Shown here piece by piece: positions 24,724 to 35,082 of a stretch of 64,000 nucleotides of DNA. The position numbers were made by a program, and so were the translations under genes. Where the stretch lies: NCBI RefSeq assembly GCF_000512565.2, contig NC_089304.1, positions 1,240,001 through 1,304,000 of the forward strand, in the 5' to 3' direction. The notes below the pieces were generated by a model, which searched no databases, was not told the origin of the DNA, and saw nothing but the letters and a program-made list of their open reading frames with translations. Positions within the stretch are counted from its first letter, which is position 1. Each line of letters opens with the position of its first letter. The stretch comes from Kwoniella dejecticola CBS 10117 (Eukaryota > Basidiomycota > Tremellomycetes > Tremellales > Cryptococcaceae).

Positions 24724-25157
24724 AGGGTGTCTCTTCGTCCTTCCTTTCCTTCTCCGCTCGACTCGAAGGGGTTTGGGGATAGAAGATCGGCTTGAGGGCT
24801 TTGGCCTCCATACAACTTCGCTTTTTGTCAAATTAGAAACATGTTGGTCGTCTGGGTTTCACTGCTTATCATCGTGCTCAGCCATGTTTGTAAACCGACG
24901 ATGTACGAGCCTGATAGTACGAATGCCACTCATCGTCTTCTTGACATTCGATGAAGGTGAAATTAGTTGAGACATTATCGTCAATAACCACGAGGGCCAA
25001 CGACATCCTACTTCATCATGACCATCATCATCCGAGATTACAAAGAGACAAGTCGACAGTCGACAAGACACAATACCTGAACGTCTGAACAAGGTCCGAT
25101 CATCCCATCTTGACCCGCGGGATCTTTGCGAAGCTTGACAGAGTCAAAGATGCGTAA
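24724..25157. other. Intergenic region downstream of the tRNA
   Basis: This holds the tRNA trailer and the 3' flank of the convergent membrane-protein gene. Open frames of 60-130 codons here show no domain or splice support. Nothing else was recognised. Confidence 0.45.
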
Positions 25158-25966
25158 TCAAAGCCTCTTGAACCTTTCTGGCGTCTTACTTCCCACCTTC
25201 CCACCCTTTCCCAACTTGTTCTTACTACTCCCAAAGACTATAGTCCACCAACCCCAAACGGCCAATACCAAGTTGCCCCCGCCCACACAAACACTCAGTC
25301 CACCTATGGTCTTGGCGTTCCACAGAATCAGCCCCGAGAGCGTCGTGAGACCCACTAAGATGCCCAAGAGGGATTTCCTAGACGGGTTGGTAGTGGGCTG
25401 CTCGTACACCGGTACAAGGCTGAAGATGGATATGAGTGCCAGAGCAAATAACCCGAGAGATATGGTCAGGCAGAGTGTCGATTCGAGTGGTGAGAGGGCA
25501 TCGTAATGATCTTCCCTCTGAGAGTTTGAGGAGAATGATGTAGTTGGAGGAGGAGGGGTTTGGGAGAAGAATAGTAGAATTCGAGGGAAGAGTAGTAAAG
25601 GTATAGCGAGGCTTGAGAACCTGTCACAAGGGGAAATATAGATCAGCATGAGCAAATGATGGGGCAAGATTCAAGTGGATATGATATGTCAATGATTCAG
25701 ATGACGGTTTGAGGCTAGTGTTCACGCCAACACAACTCGACTCACCACGCGGCCAATCCTAGACCCCAAATACTTATAGCGTCCAGCCCACCTTCCTGTA
25801 GGTGTACAGCAGCTTTAGCTTTCTCCTCTGCGGATCTGTACGCTCGGCCCAACGATCCTGGTAGAGCATCGCCAAGTGCAGATGTGGCTGTAGCCGTAGC
25901 GAGATGTCGAGGTGGAGGCGGGGGAGCTGATTTGCCCATTGGTCGAAGTTCCATAGGGTCGGACAT
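25158..25966 (-). CDS. Unknown four-helix membrane protein
   Basis: No family was recognised. The start at 25966 (MSDPMELRPMGKSAPPPPP) is chosen because the frame further upstream reads low-complexity leader sequence. A Pro-rich then Ala-rich amphipathic N terminus (YRSAEEKAKAAVHLQE) precedes four probable membrane helices: SIWGLGLAAWFSSLAIPLLL (spanning the single intron at about 25621-25744), TLCLTISLGLFALALISIF, SLLGILVGLTTLSGLILW and GGNLVLAVWGWWTIVFG. The C terminus is short and basic (KNKLGKGGKVGS), suggesting a cytoplasmic end. The length is about 230 residues. It is divergent from DPM1 with 396 bases between the starts, but nothing in the sequence ties it to that pathway. It could be a fungal-specific organelle membrane protein. 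Confidence 0.7.
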
Positions 25967-26362
25967 GAGTCCAAGGTCTGAGTCGAAGGAATTTGATTGT
26001 GTAGATACGGGTGAGAGTTGTTGCGAGAGGTAAAGGGCTGGCTTTGGGGTGTTATCAAAATTATAGTCAAACAGCAAGAGGGAGTAATTATCAGGAGGCG
26101 ATAAAATACAGCACAAACGCACACACAATACCGTCAAGCCAAACGTCATCAGCCGATAATTAATATTAGCTCGCCGCCGAACACGTGGATATCTTCGCTG
26201 ACACGTGGCGCTGAAACATCAACGAGATATTCGACGTGTCGAGATCATGTCCAGTGAAGGACTGTCAAAAGCCCATGAATAACATAATTGAGAATAGTAG
26301 GCACTGAGAGTAATCCTAGAGTGACAGACGCAGAGAACCTCTTCCTGAAGAAGTATCAGTCC
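25967..26362. other. Divergent promoter between the membrane-protein gene and DPM1
   Basis: This is a short bidirectional region. Two copies of ACACGTGG (about 26179 and 26204) form E-box-like CACGTG cores spaced 25 bases apart, possible sites for bHLH factors. No TATA box was recognised. Confidence 0.4.
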
Positions 26363-28244
26363 ATGGGCTCACACGCAATCGATATGCCTTCTTTAGCTGC
26401 AAGTACCGCTCCGTCAGGTGAGTCCTGCGATTCGTCCTAGACCGTGTTCAACTGTCCGCTGACATATTGGCATACCTGACCCTCTCCACTCTATGCTATG
26501 GCAATATGACACGAACGACTTACGACTGTCTTTGATCCAACTTAATGTGACCCGAAATCCAATCAAAACTCACCAGGCGCAGACAAGTACTCTGTCATCT
26601 TACCGACGTATAATGAACGAAAGAATCTACCAGTGATAGTTTGGTTGTTGGCCAAGACATTCGAGTCAAAGTGAGTGCGAAGCCATTGCGATATCAACAG
26701 AGACCGGCGTGATATCACTCAGGAGCACTCAGATGCTTGAGTGTATCGCTCGAGCCCATTGCGTCGTTGGTGATGCTAATTCGGCTTCTGCAAATATGAC
26801 AGAGGAATACAATGGGAAATTATAGTCGTCGACGATGCCTCGCCGGACGGCACGCAGGAAGTGGCTAAGCAATTAGCGGGGATATACGGGGAAGACAAGG
26901 TGGTGAGTATTCTAGCCTTTTCTCTCGTAGCGGTGGATGGTATCATGTTCTGAGCAACGCAAGCTGATTTATCTGTCATCGAATAGGTATTGAAACCCCG
27001 TGCAGGGAAGTTAGGCCTAGGGTAAGCTACATCCTAAATCACTCGATGCAGTCTGTTACCAAGCTCATATTGTCTGCGTCGTGCGATTGCATGATTCAGT
27101 ACTGCTTATGTCCACGGGCTGAACTTCGTCACGGGTAATTTCGTCATCATAATGGACGCGGATTTCTCACATCATGTAAGCCTCATACTCGAGCTCCGTC
27201 CGACAACGAGGACTCTAACTGAATTTATGATAATTATTGTGAATAGCCTAAATTCATACCGGAGATGATCAAGTGAGTTCTGATCTATCTACCTTTTCCG
27301 CGTCAGCCTGCCAGCCTATCCCTCTCCCCTGTTTGTGCCGCCTCAGATTTCGTCTCATCTCCGCCCTCTCTGCCCTCTCTGCCCTCTCTCCCCTCTCTCC
27401 CCTCTCTCCCCTTTCCCCTTTCCCTCCGCCCTCCGCCCTTCCTCCTCTCTGTCCTTCTTCCCTCCTCCTCTCTCCTCTTCCTCTCATTGCCTTTCTCTTT
27501 GCCCTCATCGAACCTCCCTTCCCTTCCCTTCTTCGGCTGGACTCAGTTGTTCCCACTCATAACTCCTATTCCCTCCTTTCCGGCTCTTCTCATGAGTGCC
27601 AGCTAATGAATGATACAGACTACAAAAGCTGCACAACCTCGACATCGTCACTGGTACCCGATACTCCGCCAATCCTTCTCCCAAACCGACTTCTTCGTCC
27701 CCATCTATAGGACTCGGTCCGGGCGGTGTATACGGCTGGGACCTGAAACGTAAGCTCGTTAGTCGCGGGGCAAATTACCTGGCAGATACAGTCCTGAGGC
27801 CCGGAGTCAGTGATCTGACGGGTAGTTTCAGGTGAGTCGAAGCGGTCAATTCAGGCTTTAGGCTTTCTTTCGTCATCCTTCACATCTTTTATCGACCATG
27901 AACTTCATTTTGCGCCTCGGGAATTGTCGAATTTGAGCGCTGTGCTTTAAAGGACGTGAATCGAAATTGACCCTATGCGCTAACTCACGTGCTTCACGCT
28001 ACATGCGATCTTCGAATGGGATAGACTGTATCGTAAAAACGCTATCCAAGATATAATCTCCCGCTGCACTTCGAAGGGGTACGTCTTCCAGATGGAAATC
28101 ATCGTACGCGCCAGATCGCTTGGATATACCGTCGGAGAAGTACCTATCACGTTTGTTGATAGGATCTATGGCGAATCGAAATTGAGCGGGAATGAGATTG
28201 TTGGATATGCGAAGGGGGTGGTCAATCTTTGGTGGGGTGTGTGA
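26363..28244 (+). CDS. DPM1: Dolichol-phosphate mannosyltransferase catalytic subunit
   Basis: This enzyme transfers mannose from GDP-mannose to dolichol phosphate at the ER, supplying N-glycan, O-mannose and GPI synthesis. The start at 26363 has a strong context (CCATGG); an in-frame ATG at 26384 is the alternative. The GT2 fold is seen as YSVILPTYNERKNLPVIVW, then EIIVVDDASPDGT, GTAYVHGLNFVTGNFVI, the metal-binding MDADFSHHP, DIVTGTRY, LTGSFRLYRK and YVFQMEIIVRARS. The C terminus EIVGYAKGVVNLWWGV ends at the same point as the human protein, with no membrane anchor. This is therefore the soluble class, which needs DPM2/DPM3-type partners, rather than the anchored S. cerevisiae type. About eight exons are inferred; the intron at 27273-27618 is long and pyrimidine-rich. 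A GTGAGT at the stop codon allows an alternative spliced end at 28374. Confidence 0.93.
27273..27618 (+). other. Long polypyrimidine intron of DPM1
   Basis: The donor GTGAGT at 27273 and the acceptor TACAG ending at 27618 join FIPEMIK to LQKLHNLDIVTGT in frame. The 346-base intron is far longer than its neighbours and nearly pure C/T from about 27340 to 27560. Confidence 0.8.
27362..27412 (+). repeat. Tandem 9-base pyrimidine repeat inside the DPM1 intron
   Basis: About five imperfect copies of a 9-mer of the form CCCTCTCTG, changing to CCCTCTCTC, lie head to tail. They then degrade into CCCCTTT and CCCTCCG runs. The tract lies wholly within the intron. Confidence 0.75.
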
Positions 28245-28771
28245 GTGTGTGAATGGTGAATGGTGATGATGCGTCACTTGACTTGGCTTGATCAGGAACC
28301 AGCTTACATTCGTCATGACCGAGCAAGGGAAAGAAAGCTTGGAGGGAGGTGATTTCGCAAATTGTGTTGTATAGTATATCATATGATAGATCGGTATGAA
28401 GTTGAATATTGCAAGAGAGCTCATCCGTTCGTTCGTGCATTATCGCTTTATCGCAAATGCGACTCAGTCACATCTGCTGCTCGATGACGGCCATCGATGG
28501 GATGCGACATTGTGTACTGCTCATTCCACGTCATAGCTCAGATGGGGCACGACAGATGATGATAAAAGGACTGAATATCGCATCATGAATATAGAATGAG
28601 CATAAGCCTATCGATACATTACATCATCTCATACATACATACAAACTTGCGCACATGAAAATATACAATGTCGTCCGACTACGAATACTGATCCCAGATC
28701 GTATTCGTCGTATATACGTTCGCCGAATCGAATTCAACTTGATATACAGATTTAAAGGAGGAAGCTCGACG
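28245..28771. other. Convergent intergenic region after DPM1
   Basis: This is the 3' flank of DPM1 and of the low-complexity gene. It contains a short ACATACATACA run at 28630-28641. Open frames on the minus strand reach into the DPM1 end and are shadows. Nothing else was recognised. Confidence 0.45.
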
Positions 28772-31700
28772 TCAGCTAGCAACTATAGCCAAGCCATTCC
28801 CGCCTATTGACAAATTCCTCTCCTGATTCTGCGCCTCATACACGTCCTCATCATCATTCGCGGCATTATCTCGATCAGGATCGCGAGACATTACACTATC
28901 CGCTTTATGCACCATTCCACCACCGCTCCTGAAACTTCCAGCTCCATTCGCACTGCCTGCACCAGCACCATTGCCAGCACCAGCACCAGCTCCATTTGCG
29001 CTACTAGTCCCTCCAATCGGACTAGCTAAATTCCTATTATTCGTATTCGTATTCGTATTAATCGACCAACCATCTCCCCCTCCTCCTCCTGTTGGACCAT
29101 TTAACCCTCTCCAAGACCATCCGGACTCATAACTCTCCCACGAGCCTTTGCGTCTTATCGCGCGCACTGACGCATCCCTATCTGCCCGTTTGAACGACAT
29201 GATCGATGCGGCTGTACTCAGATGAGTATTGATTGAAGGCTGATATTGATATTGATATTGTTGCTGATATCCATATTGATGATTCATCGCACTATTTTCA
29301 AAATTCACTGATAATGGTCGATCTCTCTCTCTGTCTCTTTCTTCTGCTGGATTTGCAGTCGTATTTGTAATGGTGTTTGTAGCAGGGTTGATAGATGTCG
29401 GAGTAGGTGCCCAGTGAATAGATGGTGAAGTGATTGAACTTGGTCTGCCCGACGAAGCTCCGCCAGCTGCAGCTACAGCCGCAGCAGAAGTTTCTTTCAA
29501 TCGGTGGATCGAAGGTGGGTTAGGTATTGCAAAAGCAGCAGTTGAAGTAGGTGGGGGAGCCATTGAAGCTTGTTGCGATTGAGGTGTTTCTTGAATCTCG
29601 GCATTCGGAGTGAGCGGTTGCGATACTGTCGGAGTATGAGGTGTGATTGATCCGCTGCCACTAGCACTCGCATTTCCGCTACGGGTGATAGCGCTTGCAT
29701 GGCTCGGATTGTGATTCAGTGGGGAACCGATCTGAGTCGGCAACAAACCGAAAGTCGAGCTTGCCAGTGTCAACATCGAGGCGTTATCATCCGGGACCTC
29801 ATTCGGAATAGGGTTATGCACTGGGTGATGCGGTGTATGTTTGGGCGCTTGGACATGTACGTGTGGGTGGGAGTGTGGGTCCGGACCCTGGTTGTGATAG
29901 TTGCTATTGCTATTAGGAGGAATCGGTAAAGTTGGTCGGGTAGGGGAAGATGTGGTATTGCTCGTGGGCGTTGTTGGGGACGGAGGAGCAGGTGACGAGC
30001 CTCCTGAAGAGATCTCGTGTTCATGCGCAGCAAGTGGTGATTCTGCCCTAGATGACCGGTCACGCTGACGAGATGGATCAGAATTGGGCGAGGAAGTGAT
30101 GACATCACCCAAACCAAAAGACCCTTGAGGGGCAATGGGAGTCTGCGTTGAACTGTGTGAGGATATAGGTAGTTGGATATGAAGTTGATTCTGCTGAGGC
30201 TGAAGCTGCAGTTGAGCCTGTGGTTGAGCTATATGAGCGATGGCAGGTGAGGAATCGAACGAGATGCAGGTTGTAGGTTTAGTCGATGTCGAATCTTGTC
30301 GACTCTCTCTTTCCCTCCCATCATTCTCATCTTCGTCCTCATCTTCATCTTGGTCATCTGGTTGTCGATCATAGCTATACCTATAAGTCGACCCATACAG
30401 CCCATCCAGACTCCCTGTAGTCGACCTTGCATGGCCTGCGCCTGACCATGTCGAGTAGAAGGTATTCGTCCTGCTTCTACCCCCGTCAAACTGCCTTGAA
30501 GTCGGTGGAGGAAAAGCATTCGATCCCGTTCTTGATAAAACTGATGTAGATGGCGTCGGTGATCCAGGATGACTAGGTGGGAAAGGTCGCAGACTCGCAT
30601 CGTCATCTGCTCCAGCTCCAGTCCCACCCCCGACAGCTGTATTGACGAATGCCATGTATCCTCCCGAAGCTGAGATCGGTCGCTCGTTCGTCCCATTCGT
30701 ACTTGTCCTTCCCCTAAATCTGGTGGGTCGAGCATTGTCGTCAAGACTCCTGGCGTACGAATTGGTGGATGATCGTATACTGTCCATGGAGTATGATCTC
30801 GAGCGAGGACTTCGGGACAGGTAGGAGTATGAGTACGACATGGAGACTGTCGTATTTGTTTCCCCATCTTCTTCTCTAGTCAATCTGTTCAGATGGTTGT
30901 TGGCATCTGCGTTTGAGTTTGGGCCCGGATTTGCATTTGAAGTAGTGTGAGTGTGAGTGTGTGTATGGGCAATTTGATTACGACCATTCTTGCGTTTGAT
31001 CGTATCTCGTAAACCGATACCTGACGAAGCGATAAGTTTCGGAATAGGTATTGAGGGGTAAGGATTATTCGCTTCTCTCCTTCGATCTCTTTCGACAGTG
31101 CCGACATTACTTATTCTCGTCGAATAGAGGGATAAAGAAGGTTGAGTGGAATTGGAAGTCGAGGAATTCTCCCTTCTCATATTGATCATTCCGACTGTTT
31201 CTCCTCCAGCGCTGGGTCCGGCTCCAGCTTTTCTAGGAGACTTGGTAGTGTTGGTAGTAGTAGTGCTGGGTTTAGGCATCGAAGGTAATCTATTTCTACC
31301 TCCATTACTACTCCCTCCACCTAACTTTGGTGATCCACCGAGTCCAGCCATCATGCGTTGACCATTCGCCGCATGAGGGGCAGAGGACGAAGAAGGGGTC
31401 TCAGAGATAGTAGCTCTCCTCGAACCTAGTTTACGGGATATCCAATCTAATATGACGGGTTTGGTACCCCGCTCCTTGAGTTGCTGCGGCTGCTGTTGTT
31501 GTTGTTGATATTGTTGTTGTTGATATTGTTGTTGTTGATATTGAGTTGGGTGGGCATTTTGATGGTCTTTGTAAGGATGATCTGGTAAATGTCGTTTGGA
31601 TTGTTGTTGAGTATGTAAATTGGCGTAAGCTTCTGCAGGTGTACGTCCATGGCCTTGACCTTGATTCAGCCCGTTGGCTTCAACGTTGGATGGTCCTGAT

Positions 31701-31945
31701 GTAGCTTTTGGAGATTGAGGAGAGCGTGGACGTTGACCTGGCGGATACAGGGGTCCAGGCCCACCATGAGGATGTCTGCAATTTGACTGTGATGCTTCTT
31801 TGATAGTTTGAGGGAGATACGATCCACCCGTATCATTGCTGATGCTTCGGTGATCCAGAGGTGGGGAGTTAAGGACGAGTCGAGGAGATGATGGTCCGGA
31901 AGAAGGCATCATGGGCGAGCAAGGTCGTTTAGGTGATTTAGTCAT
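28772..31945 (-). CDS. Large intronless low-complexity protein, 1057 residues, unknown
   Basis: No family was recognised. The frame is open for 3.2 kb without an intron, unusual beside its intron-rich neighbours, and starts ATGACTAAATC at 31945. Nearly all of it is predicted disorder: a poly-Gln block (residues about 135-155), Asn/Thr tracts, many Ser-Pro and Ser-Arg motifs typical of kinase substrates, an acidic DEDEDEDEND run and Gly/Ala-rich GAGAGNGAG repeats near the C terminus. Two short segments look conserved rather than repetitive: KPVILDWISRKLGSRRATI (about residue 165) and RKGSWESYESGWSWRGL (about residue 935). Such architecture fits a regulated scaffold or signalling protein, but that is inference only. 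It is tandem with MID1 upstream on the same strand. Confidence 0.72.
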   Translation of the reverse strand: MTKSPKRPCSPMMPSSGPSSPRLVLNSPPLDHRSISNDTGGSYLPQTIKEASQSNCRHPHGGPGPLYPPGQRPRSPQSPKATSGPSNVEANGLNQGQGHGRTPAEAYANLHTQQQSKRHLPDHPYKDHQNAHPTQYQQQQYQQQQYQQQQQQPQQLKERGTKPVILDWISRKLGSRRATISETPSSSSAPHAANGQRMMAGLGGSPKLGGGSSNGGRNRLPSMPKPSTTTTNTTKSPRKAGAGPSAGGETVGMINMRRENSSTSNSTQPSLSLYSTRISNVGTVERDRRREANNPYPSIPIPKLIASSGIGLRDTIKRKNGRNQIAHTHTHTHTTSNANPGPNSNADANNHLNRLTREEDGETNTTVSMSYSYSYLSRSPRSRSYSMDSIRSSTNSYARSLDDNARPTRFRGRTSTNGTNERPISASGGYMAFVNTAVGGGTGAGADDDASLRPFPPSHPGSPTPSTSVLSRTGSNAFPPPTSRQFDGGRSRTNTFYSTWSGAGHARSTTGSLDGLYGSTYRYSYDRQPDDQDEDEDEDENDGRERESRQDSTSTKPTTCISFDSSPAIAHIAQPQAQLQLQPQQNQLHIQLPISSHSSTQTPIAPQGSFGLGDVITSSPNSDPSRQRDRSSRAESPLAAHEHEISSGGSSPAPPSPTTPTSNTTSSPTRPTLPIPPNSNSNYHNQGPDPHSHPHVHVQAPKHTPHHPVHNPIPNEVPDDNASMLTLASSTFGLLPTQIGSPLNHNPSHASAITRSGNASASGSGSITPHTPTVSQPLTPNAEIQETPQSQQASMAPPPTSTAAFAIPNPPSIHRLKETSAAAVAAAGGASSGRPSSITSPSIHWAPTPTSINPATNTITNTTANPAEERDRERDRPLSVNFENSAMNHQYGYQQQYQYQYQPSINTHLSTAASIMSFKRADRDASVRAIRRKGSWESYESGWSWRGLNGPTGGGGGDGWSINTNTNTNNRNLASPIGGTSSANGAGAGAGNGAGAGSANGAGSFRSGGGMVHKADSVMSRDPDRDNAANDDEDVYEAQNQERNLSIGGNGLAIVAS

Positions 31946-32368
31946 CGGTCCAGTATCGAAATGGACGAACTATTGAGGATCTTATATCGGAAAGGGGGGA
32001 AGGAATAGCTCGCAAGGTGTACTGGAGGCTACTATGATGATCCCATCCTGGATGATATGATGTTTGGGTACATGTATTTGAATATGATCAATCAAAGGGA
32101 GAGGTAAGAAGACGAGGTAACTGCGTTGACAGTAACATGTAATCTCGGGTGTACAATGCCCGATTATAGCCTACTCAATTTGTTTACATAAAACAACGAA
32201 CGACCTGTAGGAGTAACCGAACTGACGCGCAAGTGCGTCTTGGCATCACGTTGTTCATGGGTTCATGCATGAATAAAGTGATAATACCTATAGGAGTACA
32301 ACAAATCCATGCACATGTCTATGCAAAGCCAGCATACTGAGTGCAATACAGTAACGATCTGCTACCCG
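31946..32368. other. Intergenic region, tandem minus-strand genes
   Basis: This is the promoter of the low-complexity gene and the 3' flank of MID1. A weak TTATATC lies about 35 bases upstream of the ATG. No gene or repeat was recognised. Confidence 0.4.
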
Positions 32369-34397
32369 CTACCCACTACACCATCTCCCTCCATAGATAT
32401 CATAACTCCTCAATCCTCCTTCTACGCTCCCATCTCCTGATTCCGCATCTTGACCTACGAACGCATAACTCTCATTCGCATTCTGTCTTCTTCTCGGACA
32501 CCTGAACCCCATATTCACCGGACATTTCCTATCTACAAAATTACAAACCGACAAACAGGGAAGCAGTTCATCGAATTCGTACTCCGGCATATACGTGTCA
32601 GTACCGTTATTCCTAGCTTGAGATGGCGTTCGATGGATGACCGCTGGTATAGGCGTATCATCTATCGTCTGTTCTGAATCCGAACCCGAACCCGAATCTG
32701 AAGAAGGGTCGGAGCATCGAGGAATGAGTAGATGGCATAGCCAATCGCGATACGAGGCGAAACAATCTGAACATGTCGATACGTGTGAATAGAGGTCTCT
32801 TCCGCATGCTTGGGCCGATAATGACGTCGAGAATGCCTCGAGGTTGGTAGTGAGCAACGAAGTCAGGTCGTCAGGTAATGATTGAATAGGAGAGGTCTCT
32901 GAGATCAGGTCGCCTGAGGGTGTTGAGGCGGATGAGGAATTGACGGGGAGCGGCGCAGAGTATGCGATTGATGGGCAGGTGGAAGTGGGTAAGACCAATT
33001 GACAGGGGAAAGACGCTGGGGATCAAATCACGAAACAAAGCATCAGCTAAGCATCGTGAAGTGCGGGTCTTCCGCAGCAGAGATGGGGAGAGCTTGACTC
33101 ACCTGCCTTGGTGTTGAACCATATTGGACCTGACCAAACCCCATTTTGATCTTTCAGCCAAGTCGTATAATTCGTACCCGCTTCCAGACCACCAATGACC
33201 CAGTATTGCCTGTACCCTGCCAAACTGTCCACAGTGGACCATTGGGGTTCTTCAGTCCGCACGATAACTTTCTCAGCTAATGATCCAGTGGTATTCACCG
33301 CCAAGGAAATCGCACATTGAGAGTATTCCAGCTGATTGGTCGTGGGTGAATTATCAGAAGATGTGGGTACGACGTAAAGCGTCAGATTCTCCGATAAGCT
33401 GGTATTACCCGAGACGAGCGAGTCCGGCGACAAGTCGTTGATGGGGACAAGGGGTAGTTGCGCAGAGGGCAGGGTATAGTTGGGATAAGAAGGTTCGGCT
33501 TCAGAGTAAGAATAGAGTAACGGCGAGAAAATCAAAGCTTGGTTCGAGGTTGTATCTCCCAAATACGGCAGTGCGGACGACATACTGTTGAGTGGACCTG
33601 TAGATACGTTTGTAAATCACCAAGGCTTAGGCGTGTCACTGATTGAGCCAGAGAAGGGAGGAACCGCACGTACCGTCTTCGGAAGCGTCCATCTGAATGA
33701 CCAACCGTCCACTAACGTCCACCTCGTCCAACGTGACTCCATCATCATGTAAACCAAGTCCAAAAAGCACATTGACGGGGACTTCATCCGTTGAATTCAG
33801 ACTGAAATTCCCAAATCCTCTATCAAGTGCGACTTTCCAACTCTGACCATTCTTATTGATCTTCCTATTGTATCCTACGGCCTTGGTACCGCCCGACGAC
33901 GCGTCTGAGATCGGTTTAGTACCAATATCGAAGGATGGTGGATCCGCCGTTGAAAGTAGGATCGTAGGTAACAGAGTCGAGTTCGAGGTCAGGGTGCATA
34001 TTGAGAATGTCAGATATACAAGGTTTGTCGAAGGAAGGACTATCTGGATTAATGGTGTGGTCGCATTGAGTGAAGGAAGGGATACGCTGGTAGGTAGAGA
34101 AGATATTGAGTATGTCTTGGTTGTCTGTGAGGTTGGAGTGGAGGAGGCGGAAGACGATGTTGAGGTGGATATTCGGGATGAAGTAGTCTGACTGGAGGAG
34201 ATTGTACTTCGACCACTTGATACACTTGAGGAAGCAGATGATGTCGAGGTGGTATCTTGAGCTGAGATTAAGGGTAGAAGTGTGAACGCAACGACCAGTA
34301 TGATGATCCTCAGCACCACCGACGAGGCTGAGCTGTGATGCTTGCGGCGACCCCTCGGTCTCGTTCCCATGGGAGCTATCGGCTGATCAATCGACAT
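32369..34397 (-). CDS. MID1: Stretch-activated calcium channel subunit MID1
   Basis: This is the regulatory partner of the CCH1 channel, giving calcium entry under ER, pheromone or cell-wall stress. A short basic N terminus is followed by a signal or anchor helix (VVLRIIILVVAFTLLPLISA) and a Ser/Thr-rich stretch. The extracellular part has many N-glycosylation sequons (for example NATT, NSTL, NFSLNST, NYTT). Exon borders lie near 33672-33590 and 33105-33015. The C-terminal exon carries the family's Cys-rich region: CGRDLYSHVSTCSDCFASYR followed by DWLCHLLIPRC, then CLSVCNFVDRKCPVNMGFRC, ending YGGRWCSG at 32369. About 630 residues over three exons are inferred, in the usual range. The Cys spacing makes the assignment firm. 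Confidence 0.92.
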
Positions 34398-35082
34398 CTT
34401 GGGATTGAGAAGCGTCCTACCAGATGCGGCTAGGGAGGGAATGCTATATCATCGTTCGCGGATTGAACGCAAGCGTCATTCCGGACAGCAATATATTTGG
34501 TTGCTCCTGATTCTGCGAGGCCTGCTTCTCTTTGGGGTCCTCGGGGGTCAATTGGTCATCGTTTCAGAGTTGAGCGAGATGAGACGGGCAAAAGCAATAT
34601 TCGCAGCTGGAGGACTAACGCGAGTGACAAAGGTACGAAAGTGGTTGGTGTGCCTGATACTGCAGGATGACACCTCGGCTGGAGGTGATTACCATGTGAT
34701 GCCGTCAGTATCAGTATCAGGCTCATTCAGTCGGGTTTCGCCTGTATCCTTGTTTGGTTTCAAGTAGTATCATTATTGCTGATGTCTTCGCGATTGCTTT
34801 TTCTGCTCCTTATCAGATAAATCAGTACGCAGGTGTCCATCCAAGTTTCAGTACCATAAAGTAATACCCAGGAATTGGATCTTCAAGGTCTCCAATACGG
34901 ACAATTCACATTTCCAGGCTTCAGAGTGACAAAGCCGAATTGGATCAAGCAAAACAATCAGATCGCTCCGTTTTGTCGTTTTCAGCATAATATCGACCGA
35001 CCGGCAGCTCTGCAAACGATATTCATAGCCACCCGTCAAGTCCTTACAAGTCTTCAACGATACAATCAAATGCAGATATAAC
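34398..35082. other. Divergent promoter between MID1 and the Gln-rich gene
   Basis: This 685-base region has no clear TATA box. An open frame at 34399-34767 starts inside the MID1 leader and shows no domain. A stuttered CAGTATCAGTATCAGG lies at about 34706. Nothing else was recognised. Confidence 0.4.

Noticed and set aside
27269..27710. Open frames on both strands, up to 145 codons, at 27269-27710
   Set aside because: They are products of the polypyrimidine intron of DPM1; the peptides are simple Leu-Ser-Pro or Arg-Glu-Gly repeats and the flanking exons splice over them.
28245..28374. Extra spliced DPM1 exon ending at 28374
   Set aside because: The unspliced end matches the human protein length exactly; the extra exon adds a peptide with no family counterpart. 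Kept only as an alternative.
29497..31650. Secondary frames on both strands inside the low-complexity gene
   Set aside because: They are shadow frames produced by its repetitive composition.
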